DNA from: Bacteroidota bacterium
GTDB lineage: Bacteria > Bacteroidota > Ignavibacteria > UBA10030
Length of the DNA: 38,248 bases
Assembly (NCBI GenBank): GCA_015661185.1
Contig: JACVXU010000009.1
Span: 1 to 38,248, forward strand
Reading direction: 5' to 3'
Below, piece by piece: positions 6,345 to 15,453 of the stretch (the first letter of the stretch is position 1; each line of letters begins with the position of its first letter). The position numbers were made by a program, and so were the translations under genes. The notes below the pieces were generated by a model that was not told the DNA's origin, made no database searches, and saw only the letters and a program-made list of their open reading frames with translations.

Positions 6345-7214
6345 CTAAGACAATTGTGTGATGTAGATCGCAATGATCGTGACTATGCTCCCGGTCACAA
6401 AGGCGGGTGTGATCGTGTAGTCGAGGAAAACAAGTGCCAGGATTGTGGCAATGACCGGTTGGGCGTTCGCAAATACGGCAACCTTGCTTGCCTCTATGCG
6501 GCTCAATGCATGATACCACAGCAGATAACCGAGAATGGAAGTTCCGATAGCCAGGTAGAACACACCGGCCCAATCCAATGCGCTAAGCTGGTCGAAAGGA
6601 AACTGAAAGGAGCTTATCAAGCCGATAGGTGAGAACATCGCGGCTCCACAGATCATCATGGCGGCGGTCGTCCTGAGCGCCCCATACTTCAGTATCATCT
6701 GCCTGCCGAGAACAGTGAACAACGTCCATGCTATGACTGCGATGAGGATCAGAAGATTGCCGAATGCATATCCTGAGGAAAAATCGATCCCTCGTTCAAA
6801 GATCACAATCGAAATTCCAACGAAGGCCATCCCGATGCCGAATGTCTTCCTTGGGTTCATCTTCTCTTTGCGCGTGAAACGAGAAAACACGAGAACGAAA
6901 ACAGGAGTCGCCGCATACAGGAGTGCTCCGTTTGCCGCTGTCGAATACTTCATGCCGTAGAGGTAAAGGAACTGATTCAACGCAACTCCCAGAAATCCGA
7001 GAAGGGCCAGTTGCCTCCAGTCGCCACTGTCGATTTTCAGCGGGCCCGATCGGACACGTGCAATGGCCCATAACCCTGCCGCGGCTATCACCGTTCGTAG
7101 AAATGTCAGCGTCGCAGCGTCAATATCACCCACCACCGCCTTCGCAACGATGTGCGTCCCACCCGCGATGACTTGCTGGAACACCAGCAGGAAGTATATG
7201 TTCAATCGGTTCAT
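6345..7214 (-). CDS. EamA-family (DMT superfamily) transporter
   Basis: A 289-residue inner-membrane protein with about ten hydrophobic segments arranged as two EamA repeats. The first repeat includes FLRTVIAAAGLWAIARV and LYLYGMKYSTAANGALLYA. The second includes AWTLFTVLGRQMILKYGAL and IGTSILGYLLWYHALSRI, the latter being the recognisable second-repeat signature of drug/metabolite exporters. Length matches the usual 280-310 residues. Members export amino acids, nucleosides or other metabolites; the sequence does not say which. It is divergently transcribed from polA across roughly 260 bases, which must hold both promoters. Confidence 0.88.
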   Translation of the reverse strand: MNRLNIYFLLVFQQVIAGGTHIVAKAVVGDIDAATLTFLRTVIAAAGLWAIARVRSGPLKIDSGDWRQLALLGFLGVALNQFLYLYGMKYSTAANGALLYAATPVFVLVFSRFTRKEKMNPRKTFGIGMAFVGISIVIFERGIDFSSGYAFGNLLILIAVIAWTLFTVLGRQMILKYGALRTTAAMMICGAAMFSPIGLISSFQFPFDQLSALDWAGVFYLAIGTSILGYLLWYHALSRIEASKVAVFANAQPVIATILALVFLDYTITPAFVTGSIVTIIAIYITQLS

Positions 7215-7473
7215 GGTGCTGTGATCAATGTACGCTCCGACATCCTGAAAACCAAGGATGACCGTGCAGGACGCACGCTATAGTACAAGAAGTGGAAAGG
7301 CGAAGCCGACAAACCCTCGTAGTGATCGGACATGCCCCTTGCCTCCAGCGCAAATCAACCTTACATTTGTGTACAGGTTCGTCGCCTCCCTTTGTTCTAC
7401 CCTTTGTCGCGGAGGAATGAAATATCCGGCGACACCGACGATCACTTCGATTCCTATTCATGATCATGGTTCT

Positions 7474-10137
7474 ATGAGCACCTCCAAACGACTATTCCTC
7501 ATCGACGGCAACGCAATCGCCTACCGCTCCTATTATGCTTTTATTCAGAGGCCCCTGATCAATTCCAAGGGCCAGAACACGAGCGCCGTCTATGGCTTCG
7601 TCACATTCCTCAACCGGATCCTGAGCCTTGAGTCGCCAGACTATATCGCTGTGGTGTTCGACACAGGCGCTCCGACGTTCCGCCATAAGGCGTACAAGGA
7701 GTACAAAGCAACGCGACAGAAAATGCCGGAAGACCTGTTCTCGCAGCTGGCGATCATCAAAGACATCGTGACCGCGTACAAGATACCGGTCCTCGAAATG
7801 GACGGCTTCGAAGCGGACGACATTATCGGCACGCTGGCGAAGCGAGCAGAAAGCGAAGGGGCTCTCTCGTTCCTTGTATCATCCGACAAGGACTTCATGC
7901 AACTCGTCACCAAGAGAACAAAGATGTACAAGCCGGGTCGACAAGGAACAGAGGTCGAAATTGTCGATGCCGAAACAGTGATGCAGAAGTTCGGCGTGCT
8001 ACCAGATAAGGTCATTGAAGTTCTCGCCCTGACTGGCGACTCGTCTGATAACGTGCCTGGCGTTCCGGGAGTTGGCGAGAAGACGGCCATTCCACTCATT
8101 CAGCAGTATGGTTCCATTGAGAACTTATACAAAAACATCTCGAGCATAGAACAAAAGGGCCTGCGTCAAAAGCTCGAAACGAACAAGGACCTGGCCTTCC
8201 TTTCCAAAGAGCTGGTCACCATCGATACAGATGTTCCATTGAATGTCGATTTCCATTCGTTGAAAGCGGCCGATCCGGATTTCCAAACGCTGAAAGGGAT
8301 CTTCGCGGAGCTGGAATTCCGATCTCTCTTGCAAGACATTCCGAAGTACTCCCCGCCCAAGGCAAGACCGCCGGACAATCTGGATTTCCCGCCCCCGGAT
8401 GATATCGAGCTTTCTGACATCCGTAGCGACAAGCACACGTACACGCTTGTCACTGATCCAAAAGCGCTCAAGCAGCTCTGCACTCGATTGAAAAAGGCGC
8501 AACGATTCGTTTTCGATACAGAGACGACATCGACGGACTCTCTCAATGCGGAACTCGTGGGAATTTCGTTCTCGCTCGAGCCGCGCGAGGCCTTTTTCGT
8601 TCCCGTACGACCGGCCACCACCGCTCCACAGTCCGATCTCTTCGGCAAATCGAAATCCGCAGACCAGGAGAAAGGCCTCAGTCTCGAAGAGACGCTCGGA
8701 TCCGTTAAGAGGCTCATGGAAGATCCACAAATCAGGAAAATCGGGCATAACATCAAATACGACATGCTTGTGTTGTCACAGTATGGCGTTTGGACGCAGG
8801 GAGTCGAATTCGATACGATGATTGCGAGTTACATCCTCCGCGCTGACGGACGCCACAATCTCGACGCACTTGCGAAAGAACATCTCCGCTACACCAAGGT
8901 GTCGTTCACGGACCTTACAGGATCAGGAAAAGATCAAAAACCAATCAGAGAGGTGCAACTCCAGGACTTGTGCGACTATTCCTGCGAAGACGCTGATATG
9001 ACGTTCCGTCTCTATGAGCATCTCCGCACGAAACTCGCCGATCAGGGGATGATGAAGCTCTGCACCGATGTTGAGTTCCGCCTCATCCCGGTCCTTTCTG
9101 CCATGGAACGAACGGGGATCACTATCGACGTGCCATACCTGAAGAAGATGTCGAAAGAACTCGAGCTTCTCCTCGAATCTCTTATCAAAGAGATTCATGG
9201 CTTCGCGGGCGTCGCATTCAACATCAACTCCACCCAGCAGTTGGGCGAGATCCTGTTCAACAAGCTCAAGCTGCCGACTCAGAAAAAGACCAAGACCGGT
9301 TTTTCGACAGACGTTGGAGTGCTCGAGACGTTGAGAAGCGCACATCCCATCATCGAGAAGCTTCTCGACTACAGGCAATTTGCAAAGCTAAAATCGACGT
9401 ATGTCGATGCGTTGCCAGCCTTGATCAATCCCCGATCAGGACGTGTCCACACCTCTTTCAACCAAACGGTCGCGGCTACCGGTCGGCTCTCGAGCAGCGA
9501 TCCCAACTTACAGAACATTCCTATCCGGACAGAGATTGGGCGCTCCATCCGAAAGGCTTTTGTACCTGGAAGCAAGAACGACGTGATGCTCTCTGCTGAT
9601 TACTCACAGATCGAGCTGCGAGTGATGGCCCATATCTCGGGCGATGAAGCGCTGAGTGAGGCGTTCCGGAATAATGAAGACGTCCACACGACAACCGCGG
9701 CAAAAGTCTTCGGCGTCGCGCAGAAAGACGTTTCAAAGGAAATGCGCAGGAAAGCAAAGGAAGTGAACTTCGGGATCATGTATGGTATCGGCCCTTTTGG
9801 GCTCGCGACCCGTTTGGAGATTTCCCAATCTGAGGCAAAGGAGATCATCGCCCGATACTTCGAGAGGTTCCCGAAGGTGAAGCAATATATCAACGATACA
9901 ATCGCATCGGCCCGCTCGAATGGCTACGTCGAGACCCTCCTGGGCCGCCGACGCTTCCTGGCCGATATCAACAGCAGCAATCAGAATATTAGGCAGAACG
10001 CGGAGCGGCAGGCAATCAATATGCCCATCCAGGGTACAGCTGCCGACATGATCAAACTTGCGATGATCCACATCGATGAGGCGTTTATAAAAGAAGGCCT
10101 TGAATCAAAGATGCTGACGAGCTGGTCTTTGAAGTGA
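7474..10137 (+). CDS. polA: DNA polymerase I, frameshifted at motif C
   Basis: The polymerase and nuclease of repair and Okazaki-fragment processing. The 5' nuclease comes first (RLFLIDGNAIAYRSYY, TGDSSDNVPGVPGVGEKTA). An intact 3'-5' exonuclease follows, with VFDTETTSTDS, HNIKYDMLVL and YSCEDADMTF. The polymerase domain has motif A (LSADYSQIELRVMAHIS) and motif B (RRKAKEVNFGIMYGIGPFG). After residue 881 (codons ending ATG CTG at 10116) the frame breaks and stops at 10137. The expected LQVHDELVFEV motif C is found only in another frame (10116-10259). The loss fits a deletion of about 13 bases removing L-Q-V-H. MSTSKRLF at 7474 aligns with family starts; an ATG at 7417 follows GGAGG too closely, and the frame stays open back to 7258. 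If real, the polymerase active site is destroyed while both nucleases stay intact; a consensus error is equally plausible. Confidence 0.9.
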   Translation: MSTSKRLFLIDGNAIAYRSYYAFIQRPLINSKGQNTSAVYGFVTFLNRILSLESPDYIAVVFDTGAPTFRHKAYKEYKATRQKMPEDLFSQLAIIKDIVTAYKIPVLEMDGFEADDIIGTLAKRAESEGALSFLVSSDKDFMQLVTKRTKMYKPGRQGTEVEIVDAETVMQKFGVLPDKVIEVLALTGDSSDNVPGVPGVGEKTAIPLIQQYGSIENLYKNISSIEQKGLRQKLETNKDLAFLSKELVTIDTDVPLNVDFHSLKAADPDFQTLKGIFAELEFRSLLQDIPKYSPPKARPPDNLDFPPPDDIELSDIRSDKHTYTLVTDPKALKQLCTRLKKAQRFVFDTETTSTDSLNAELVGISFSLEPREAFFVPVRPATTAPQSDLFGKSKSADQEKGLSLEETLGSVKRLMEDPQIRKIGHNIKYDMLVLSQYGVWTQGVEFDTMIASYILRADGRHNLDALAKEHLRYTKVSFTDLTGSGKDQKPIREVQLQDLCDYSCEDADMTFRLYEHLRTKLADQGMMKLCTDVEFRLIPVLSAMERTGITIDVPYLKKMSKELELLLESLIKEIHGFAGVAFNINSTQQLGEILFNKLKLPTQKKTKTGFSTDVGVLETLRSAHPIIEKLLDYRQFAKLKSTYVDALPALINPRSGRVHTSFNQTVAATGRLSSSDPNLQNIPIRTEIGRSIRKAFVPGSKNDVMLSADYSQIELRVMAHISGDEALSEAFRNNEDVHTTTAAKVFGVAQKDVSKEMRRKAKEVNFGIMYGIGPFGLATRLEISQSEAKEIIARYFERFPKVKQYINDTIASARSNGYVETLLGRRRFLADINSSNQNIRQNAERQAINMPIQGTAADMIKLAMIHIDEAFIKEGLESKMLTSWSLK

Positions 10138-10259
10138 AGAAGAAGGAAGAGACCAAGGTTCGGAAGATCGTCATGAAGCACATGCAGCAATCGCTCAAAC
10201 TCGATGTCCCGCTTGAAGTCGAAATTGGGGTCGGCAGAACCTGGCTCGAAGCACATTAG
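10116..10259 (+). pseudogene. polA: Out-of-frame C-terminus of DNA polymerase I
   Basis: Reading from 10116 gives DELVFEVKKKEE at the second residue onward and ends VEIGVGRTWLEAH before TAG at 10257-10259. This is the last 45 or so residues of a normal Pol I, including the Asp-Glu of motif C. It has no start codon or ribosome binding site and only makes sense as the continuation of the polA frame upstream. With the missing residues restored, the whole protein would be about 930 residues, the length of E. coli Pol I. Confidence 0.9.
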
Positions 10260-10268
10260 CCCCCCCGC

Positions 10269-10377
10269 ACCTTTCGAAGGTTACAGGGCGCAACCAAGTT
10301 ACCTTCGAAAGGTTAGCTCGCCCCCAGAAGGTCGCCTCGCACAACCAAGTCACCTTCGGAAGGTTAGCTGCGCCCCC
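10269..10377. repeat. Palindromic tandem repeats between convergent polA and peptidase genes
   Basis: A unit beginning CAACCAAGTTACCTTCG and running through AAGGTTAGCT to a C-rich end occurs at 10291-10325. It recurs with a few changes at 10342-10377, a 51-base period. Each unit holds a near-palindrome (ACCTTCGAAAGGT or ACCTTCGGAAGGT). The reverse complement of the first palindrome occurs upstream at 10269-10281, so 10269-10313 can fold as one long hairpin. Position between convergent stops suggests a REP-like element acting as a two-way terminator. Confidence 0.7.
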
Positions 10378-10384
10378 GTGTCAC

Positions 10385-11069
10385 CTATTTCACCTCAACC
10401 AGCCCCGCCGTCTTCAGAATCTCAACATAATTCATCACATCCTGTAGATCCGTTCTTCGTTCCGCTTGTGCGTCGAGCATGTTCTTGATGTCGAGAATGC
10501 TGTTCTTGCCGTTGATCAGGAGCTGAAGTTCGCTGCGGTCCAGTCTCCGAGACCCTCCCTGACCACGCGTCGTCTGGGTACGTGGCAGGTACTCCCTGTA
10601 CCCCCCATAGCCGTTCGCCTTTACCTTCTCTGTGGGCTTCGGATACATCTTCGAGGCTTTCTTCTCCAGCGCTGAGAACTGGATCGTCACCGGCTCCGCC
10701 TTCAGACCCTCTGCAGTCGTTCTCATATGCCGTTCAAGAACATCGAGTTCGATCTTTGTGATCTGTTCCACTGATTTCTTCGTCGACGCCAAATACTCAC
10801 CGACTCTCTTCTTGTCGACTGACAGCTGGAGGATGGTCTCCAGCGTATTCTTCTCATTCACCGCCGCCGCTTCAAGGTACACACGGGCAGCCTTGTAGGC
10901 CTCAGCCAGTGTTTCCTTCGTCGCCTTGTTCAATTCCTCAAGACCCCGAACCATTTGATGCCCCAACCGGGCCGTTGCGTTGCTCGTAATCTCCCCTGCG
11001 ATCCTTGTCGCCATTGCGTCATCAGCTGTCGCGATGGTGTAGGCGCTCGCTGCGCCGATGACGGCGACC
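10385..11069 (-). pseudogene. Out-of-frame C-terminal piece of the M28 peptidase
   Basis: This frame begins sensibly at RVAVIGAASAYTIATADD, which in M28 peptidases follows the Zn-binding WYHTS segment by a dozen residues. It then continues for about 215 residues: a helical region (LEELNKATKETLAEAYKAAR) and a terminal winged-helix-like segment (DIKNMLDAQAERRTDLQDVM) found at the end of this M28 subgroup. The first codons back to 11101 are out of frame, so the GTG/ATG-type starts there are not real. The joining point is near 11067-11071, where the pentamer CGGGT (minus strand) is shared by both frames. Confidence 0.72.
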
Positions 11070-12437
11070 CGAGGTATGGTACCACTGATCGGGCCAGGCA
11101 ATCATCATGATTCCCGGCACCTGGACGCCCCAGTCATTGAACACTTCGTGATCCGATGCCCCATAGTGCGTCTCAATGCTGTAATAGAATGGCTCGTCTG
11201 CCCCCGTCGGTGCAACGATTCTGTGCGTGACCGGGAAAAAATTTGAGCGGTTCTGCAGGTGTTCTTGATTGCCCTCTCCAACGAAACGGAAATAATTCTC
11301 TACTACGTCATTGACAAAGTGCGGATTGCCGTACGTGGTACGCATAAGACACATGTACGACTTGTTCCTGCTCAGCCACTCGCCGACCATGTCCATATTG
11401 ATGTTGCAGAGGGTCTTTTTCATAAGCTCTTTGTTCGCTTTCACCCACGGTCCGGTACCGGAGAACTCCGGACCCCAGAGAAACCTGATTGTCCTCTTTG
11501 GTGGCGGAATCCGTCCTTCTTTGATCAGCGTGTGAAGAGTTCGGGCAACCTCCAAGATTGCTGCGCAACCCGAAATGTCGTCATTTCCTCCCTGCTTCAC
11601 ATAGCCCTCGTGAATATGGGCAGACAGAATGACTTCTCCGGCATTAGGATCGGTTCCGGGTATGTAGCATGTCAGATCCAGGATCTCATACTTTCGTGTC
11701 TCGGCCACGACTTTTGCCTGAACTGTGATCTTCTCCCCTGCAAGTAAACGCTTCTTGAGATACTCGCCCTCACGAGGAGGTATCTGGAATCCAAACTTCG
11801 CCGGTCGGTTTTGCTGCTGATCGCCCCTGACGCTTCCCCACGGCAACTGGACTGCGTCAAAGAGTGGTCGCTGCGAATAGATCGAAATCACCCCAATCGC
11901 TCCCGAGTCCATGCACGCGATCTGGTGAAGAGACGAGGTCGGTCCTTCCGCGACAACGATCTTGTTCCTCACGTCCTTTCCGGCAAAGTCCTCCCGTCGG
12001 CCCAATCCAACCCACACAAGCTCTGCTGTCGCATCTGTCGTGACGCTTCCCTGAGCGAGCATCGCGGCCATGTCGAGATAGGAAGCCAGCTTCTGTCGCT
12101 TGGGCGAGACTTCCCACAGTTCTCCTTTGACAGCGTCCCACGTTTCTCCACCCGGGAAGCGCACAAGTTCTGCACCAGGGAGATTATACTCCTTCATTTT
12201 CTCGAAGAAGAACTTCGTTTCGTAGAAGACCGACTCGTATTCAGATGCAGGCCGGTCTTTGTCATACCCTCCCGTTTCCATAATCACATGCCATGCGTTT
12301 TCCCCCGAGGTTTCTCCGATGATCTCGTTCATCGTTCGCTCGGGCAAGAATGTCCATTGCAGCCAGGGCGTCATTTGCGCAGAGAGTTTGCTGACTGTCA
12401 GGAGCAACGCGGCAAGCGCAATCAGGCATTTCTTCAT
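11022..12437 (-). CDS. Secreted M28-family metallopeptidase, frameshifted
   Basis: The protein starts with a signal peptide (MKKCLIALAALLLTVSKLSAQ) after AAGGAG 9 bases upstream. Residues of about 130-260 form a protease-associated (PA) domain, with GKDVRNKIVVAEG near its end. The peptidase domain then shows the di-zinc ligands of M28: His in LSAHIHEGY, Asp in GGNDDISGCAA, Glu in WGPEFSGTGPW, Asp in NINMDMVGE and His in YGASDHEVFND. It therefore looks like an exported aminopeptidase with a complete active site. After WPDQWYHTS the frame breaks and ends in about 16 nonsense residues; the C-terminal third is in another frame (10385-11069). Compared with relatives, about 12 residues (the D-x-x-D-K segment) are missing at the junction. 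The gene stands alone, 120 bases past the frr terminator. Confidence 0.85.
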   Translation of the reverse strand: MKKCLIALAALLLTVSKLSAQMTPWLQWTFLPERTMNEIIGETSGENAWHVIMETGGYDKDRPASEYESVFYETKFFFEKMKEYNLPGAELVRFPGGETWDAVKGELWEVSPKRQKLASYLDMAAMLAQGSVTTDATAELVWVGLGRREDFAGKDVRNKIVVAEGPTSSLHQIACMDSGAIGVISIYSQRPLFDAVQLPWGSVRGDQQQNRPAKFGFQIPPREGEYLKKRLLAGEKITVQAKVVAETRKYEILDLTCYIPGTDPNAGEVILSAHIHEGYVKQGGNDDISGCAAILEVARTLHTLIKEGRIPPPKRTIRFLWGPEFSGTGPWVKANKELMKKTLCNINMDMVGEWLSRNKSYMCLMRTTYGNPHFVNDVVENYFRFVGEGNQEHLQNRSNFFPVTHRIVAPTGADEPFYYSIETHYGASDHEVFNDWGVQVPGIMMIAWPDQWYHTSGRRHRRSERLHHRDS

Positions 12438-12555
12438 AGACTTACTCCTTATTGATGGAAGAGGGTAATATCACATTGTTCAGATCAGGATTCTGGCGCA
12501 GGCATGTCACAAAAAGCGATGGGTGGAGAATAGGCAATTCTATACCCAAAAGCAA

Positions 12556-12580
12556 AAGTCCCGGTGTTGGGCCGGGACTT
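12556..12580 (-). terminator. Terminator after frr
   Basis: A 9-bp stem AAGTCCCGG/CCGGGACTT with a 7-base loop is followed on the minus strand by TTGCTTTTGGG. It lies 35 bases past the frr stop and closes the ribosomal/pyrH/frr transcript before the peptidase gene. Confidence 0.82.
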
Positions 12581-12614
12581 CCTTTATTCTGAAGATGTTT
12601 CGAACCGTCCGAGA

Positions 12615-13172
12615 TCAGACTTCCATAATTTCTTTCTCTTTGAGCACGAGGAGGTTGTCGATGTCTTTAATGTGTTTGTCCGTCAGCTTCTGTGATTCCT
12701 GCTCGCCCCGCTTACGCTCGTCCTCGGAGAAATGTTCGGCCTTTTCCGATTTTTTCAGATGCTCGATCGCATCACGGCGGACATTGCGTACGGCGATCTT
12801 GCCATCTTCGCCGAACTTCTTGATGAGTTTCACCAGCTCTCGGCGGCGCTCCTCATTGAGGGGGGGGATGGGGACCCGGAGGATGGTGCCATCGTTCACC
12901 GGATTCAGCCCGAGATTTGCACTCAGGATGGCCTTATCGATAACCGCCAGCATGTTCTTTTCCCAGGCCTGGACTGAGACGGTGTGAACATCAGGCGTGC
13001 TGACGTTGGCAACCTGATTGAGCGGCACCATCGTGCCGTAGTAGTCTACCTTTATCCCGTCGAGAAGCGCCGTGGTTGCCTTGCCTGTCCGAACCTTCGC
13101 AAGTTCGTCCCGCACTACTTCCACCGCCTTCTTCATACGGTCATCTGCATTCTTCAGGATGTCCTTAACCAT
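12615..13172 (-). CDS. frr: Ribosome recycling factor
   Basis: A 185-residue protein, exactly the family length. It shows the RRF signatures RTGKATTALLDGIKVDYYGT, PLNQVANVSTPD and the C-terminal VRNVRRDAIEHLKK. With EF-G it splits the post-termination ribosome into subunits in the cytoplasm. It follows pyrH by 54 bases, the widely conserved pyrH-frr pairing, and precedes a clear terminator, so it is the last gene of the operon. Nothing in the sequence is unusual. Confidence 0.97.
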   Translation of the reverse strand: MVKDILKNADDRMKKAVEVVRDELAKVRTGKATTALLDGIKVDYYGTMVPLNQVANVSTPDVHTVSVQAWEKNMLAVIDKAILSANLGLNPVNDGTILRVPIPPLNEERRRELVKLIKKFGEDGKIAVRNVRRDAIEHLKKSEKAEHFSEDERKRGEQESQKLTDKHIKDIDNLLVLKEKEIMEV

Positions 13173-13226
13173 ACGGATCCACCTTTTCGCTTGTGAGTAG
13201 GATTTGCTGGAGTGGAGTATGATAAA

Positions 13227-13952
13227 CTATGAACTTGGAGAATACACCTTCGAGCCAACAGCTTCACCCAGGACAATCCGACGCAAGTTCCCTGGCGTAT
13301 TCATGTTGAAGATAATAATCGGCAGCTTATTTTCCTTGCACAATGTAATCGCCGTCAGATCCATCACGCGGAGATCCTTTTTCAGGACGTCGAGGTAGCT
13401 GATTTCAGGAATCCGTATGGCATCTGCATTCTTCTCCGGATCGCTGTCATAGATCCCGTCCACCCTCGTTCCCTTCAGTATGACATCGGCTTCAATTTCG
13501 ACGGCACGCAGCGCTGCCGCCGTATCTGTTGTAAAGTACGGATTTCCGGTTCCCGCTGCAAAGATCACAATTCTCCCCTTCTCCAGGTGCCGGATGGCAC
13601 GGCGACGAATGAACGGCTCGGCGATTCTCTCCATGTTAATCGCGGTCTGGCACCTCGTGAACAGATTATGCTTTTCAAGGGCATTTTGCAGCGCGAGTGC
13701 ATTGATCACCGTGGCCAGCATCCCCATATGGTCGCCAGTCACCTTGTCGATGCCGTCGGTCGACTGATCCACCCCGCGATAAATATTCCCCCCACCGATC
13801 ACAATTCCGACTTCAACCCCAAGTTCCCTTATTGAACGGATCTCTTCGGCAAACACGCTCAGGACCTGGGAATCGATGCCGTAGTCGCGGCTGCCCATGA
13901 GTGCCTCGCCGCTCAGTTTCAATAAAATGCGTTTGTACAGTGGTTTTTCCAT
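13227..13952 (-). CDS. pyrH: UMP kinase
   Basis: A 241-residue amino-acid-kinase-fold enzyme phosphorylating UMP to UDP with ATP in pyrimidine nucleotide synthesis. Signatures are [13 protein letters not shown] at the start, [12 protein letters not shown] for phosphate binding, [16 protein letters not shown] in the centre and [17 protein letters not shown] near residue 130. The C-terminal half contains [20 protein letters not shown]. It lies between tsf and frr as in many bacteria. A strong hairpin with a T tract between tsf and pyrH may lower expression of pyrH-frr relative to the ribosomal genes. Confidence 0.97.
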   Translation of the reverse strand: MEKPLYKRILLKLSGEALMGSRDYGIDSQVLSVFAEEIRSIRELGVEVGIVIGGGNIYRGVDQSTDGIDKVTGDHMGMLATVINALALQNALEKHNLFTRCQTAINMERIAEPFIRRRAIRHLEKGRIVIFAAGTGNPYFTTDTAAALRAVEIEADVILKGTRVDGIYDSDPEKNADAIRIPEISYLDVLKKDLRVMDLTAITLCKENKLPIIIFNMNTPGNLRRIVLGEAVGSKVYSPSS

Positions 13953-13971
13953 AGTCGCTCGAGGACGAAAA

Positions 13972-13995
13972 AAATCCCGAATCGCTTCGGGATTT
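13972..13995 (-). terminator. Strong terminator-like hairpin between tsf and pyrH
   Basis: A perfect 10-bp stem AAATCCCGAA/TTCGGGATTT with a 4-base loop ends in a run of seven T residues on the minus strand. It lies 10 bases past the tsf stop and about 20 bases before the pyrH start. It should end most transcripts from the ribosomal genes, or attenuate them, leaving pyrH-frr to read-through or to a promoter close by. Confidence 0.85.
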
Positions 13996-14005
13996 GTTTG
14001 ACAGG

Positions 14006-14611
14006 TTACCTTGGTGATTCGCCTAAGTGATAACGATGGAACCGGCGGACGCCGATCTTCTCACCGACTTTTCCAGTAGCATCCGACAAGAGGTCCCTGA
14101 TCGTCTTTCCGGAATCCTTGATGAAGCTTTGCTCAAGGAGACACACCTCCTGGTAGAATTTCTCCAGGCGCCCCTCGGCAATTTTTTCGGCGATCTCCGG
14201 TCGCTTTCCTTCGTTGACAGCTTGCGCCTTGTAGATCTCCAGTTCCTTCTGCAGCGTCGCCTCATCGACATTTTCTTTGCTGACGAACAGTGGGCTCATC
14301 GCAGCGATCTGCATGGCGATATCGTGCGCTAGTTGCTTGAACTCAGGCGTCTTGGCTACAAAGTCCGTCTCGCAGTTTAGCTCAACCATTGCGCCGACAC
14401 GACTTCCGGCGTGAATGTATGCTTCGATGACTCCTTGGTTTGCTTCCTTCTCAGCACGCTTCGCCGCGACAGCAGCCCCCTTCTTGCGGAGGTAATCGGT
14501 GGCCTGTTCCAGGTCGCCATTTGTTTGCTCAAGAGCGCGCTTGCAATCCATCATGCCCGCCCCTGTCTTATCACGTAATGTCTTTACGATTTCAGATGAT
14601 ATCACAGCCAT
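14006..14611 (-). CDS. tsf: Elongation factor Ts (short form)
   Basis: A 201-residue guanine-nucleotide exchange factor for EF-Tu. The N-terminal UBA-like part ([20 protein letters not shown]) and the [15 protein letters not shown] core that inserts into EF-Tu are intact. At about 200 residues it is the short type (Thermus-like) that lacks most of the second core repeat of the E. coli protein, with the conserved [11 protein letters not shown] near the end. It follows rpsB by 18 bases, the standard rpsB-tsf operon. Confidence 0.96.
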   Translation of the reverse strand: MAVISSEIVKTLRDKTGAGMMDCKRALEQTNGDLEQATDYLRKKGAAVAAKRAEKEANQGVIEAYIHAGSRVGAMVELNCETDFVAKTPEFKQLAHDIAMQIAAMSPLFVSKENVDEATLQKELEIYKAQAVNEGKRPEIAEKIAEGRLEKFYQEVCLLEQSFIKDSGKTIRDLLSDATGKVGEKIGVRRFHRYHLGESPR

Positions 14612-14629
14612 ACTTCGGAACTACCTCCT

Positions 14630-15403
14630 TTAGTGAGCTCTCCCTGGAGCATGCGGTTTCTCAGACGACTCCTTGTTTTCTGCACCCTGCGCCATCGCCT
14701 CATCAGCCTGCCGGGCAGCGACCTTCTGGCCGCCTTCAATGACGGCATCTGCGATTGCCTTGGCGATGCACTGGACGGATTTCAACGCGTCATCGTTCGC
14801 CGGGATCGAGAAATCGACGAGATCCGGGTCACAGTTCGTGTCGACGATAGCAACGACCGGTATTCCGAGGCGTCGGGCTTCTTTGACTGCAATCCCTTCC
14901 TTTTTCACGTCAACCACGAAGATCAAGCCGGGCAATCGTGACATCTCCACGACACCGGAGAGCACATTATGAAGTTTTTCCCGTTCACGATCGAGGAACA
15001 ATCGCTCCTTTTTCGTGATCTTATCAAACGTCCCATCGCTTTCCATCTTTTCGATGTTCGTGAGGCGCTTGACGCTCTTTCGGATGGTAGTGAAGTTTGT
15101 GAGCATGCCGCCGAGCCATCGCTCGGTAACGTAGAACGCTCCGCAGCGTTTCGCTTCCTCCGACACAACCTCCTTCGCCTGCTGCTTTGTCGCGACGAAC
15201 AATGGCTTCCGGTTTTGCGAAACAATATTGGAGACAGCGTTACACGCTATTTCCAGCAACTCTTGGGTTTTTTTCAAGTCGATGATATGAATCCCATTGC
15301 GCTCCATGAAAATGTAGGGCTTCATTTTGGGATTCCAACGGCGGGTGATGTGCCCGAAGTGGGCACCGGCTTGCAGCAGTGCTTCGAGTTCTACACGAGG
15401 CAT
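14630..15403 (-). CDS. rpsB: 30S ribosomal protein S2
   Basis: A 257-residue S2 protein with the hallmark [21 protein letters not shown] near the N-terminus, the central [16 protein letters not shown] and the later [18 protein letters not shown] segment. The C-terminal 30 residues (after [11 protein letters not shown]) form a charged, alanine/glutamate-rich tail, common in this group. It starts 126 bases after rpsI; that spacer contains a strong hairpin, listed separately, which may be a regulatory leader. Confidence 0.97.
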   Translation of the reverse strand: MPRVELEALLQAGAHFGHITRRWNPKMKPYIFMERNGIHIIDLKKTQELLEIACNAVSNIVSQNRKPLFVATKQQAKEVVSEEAKRCGAFYVTERWLGGMLTNFTTIRKSVKRLTNIEKMESDGTFDKITKKERLFLDREREKLHNVLSGVVEMSRLPGLIFVVDVKKEGIAVKEARRLGIPVVAIVDTNCDPDLVDFSIPANDDALKSVQCIAKAIADAVIEGGQKVAARQADEAMAQGAENKESSEKPHAPGRAH

Positions 15404-15453
15404 GATTGATCCTTTTGAGTTGGTTCGGCTATTCTCGTCGTCTCTTCACGGAA

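Noticed and set aside
10111-10137. Programmed ribosomal frameshifting in polA
   Set aside because: No slippery heptamer is present, and the conserved residues L-Q-V-H are absent from every frame, so a shift alone would not restore the protein.
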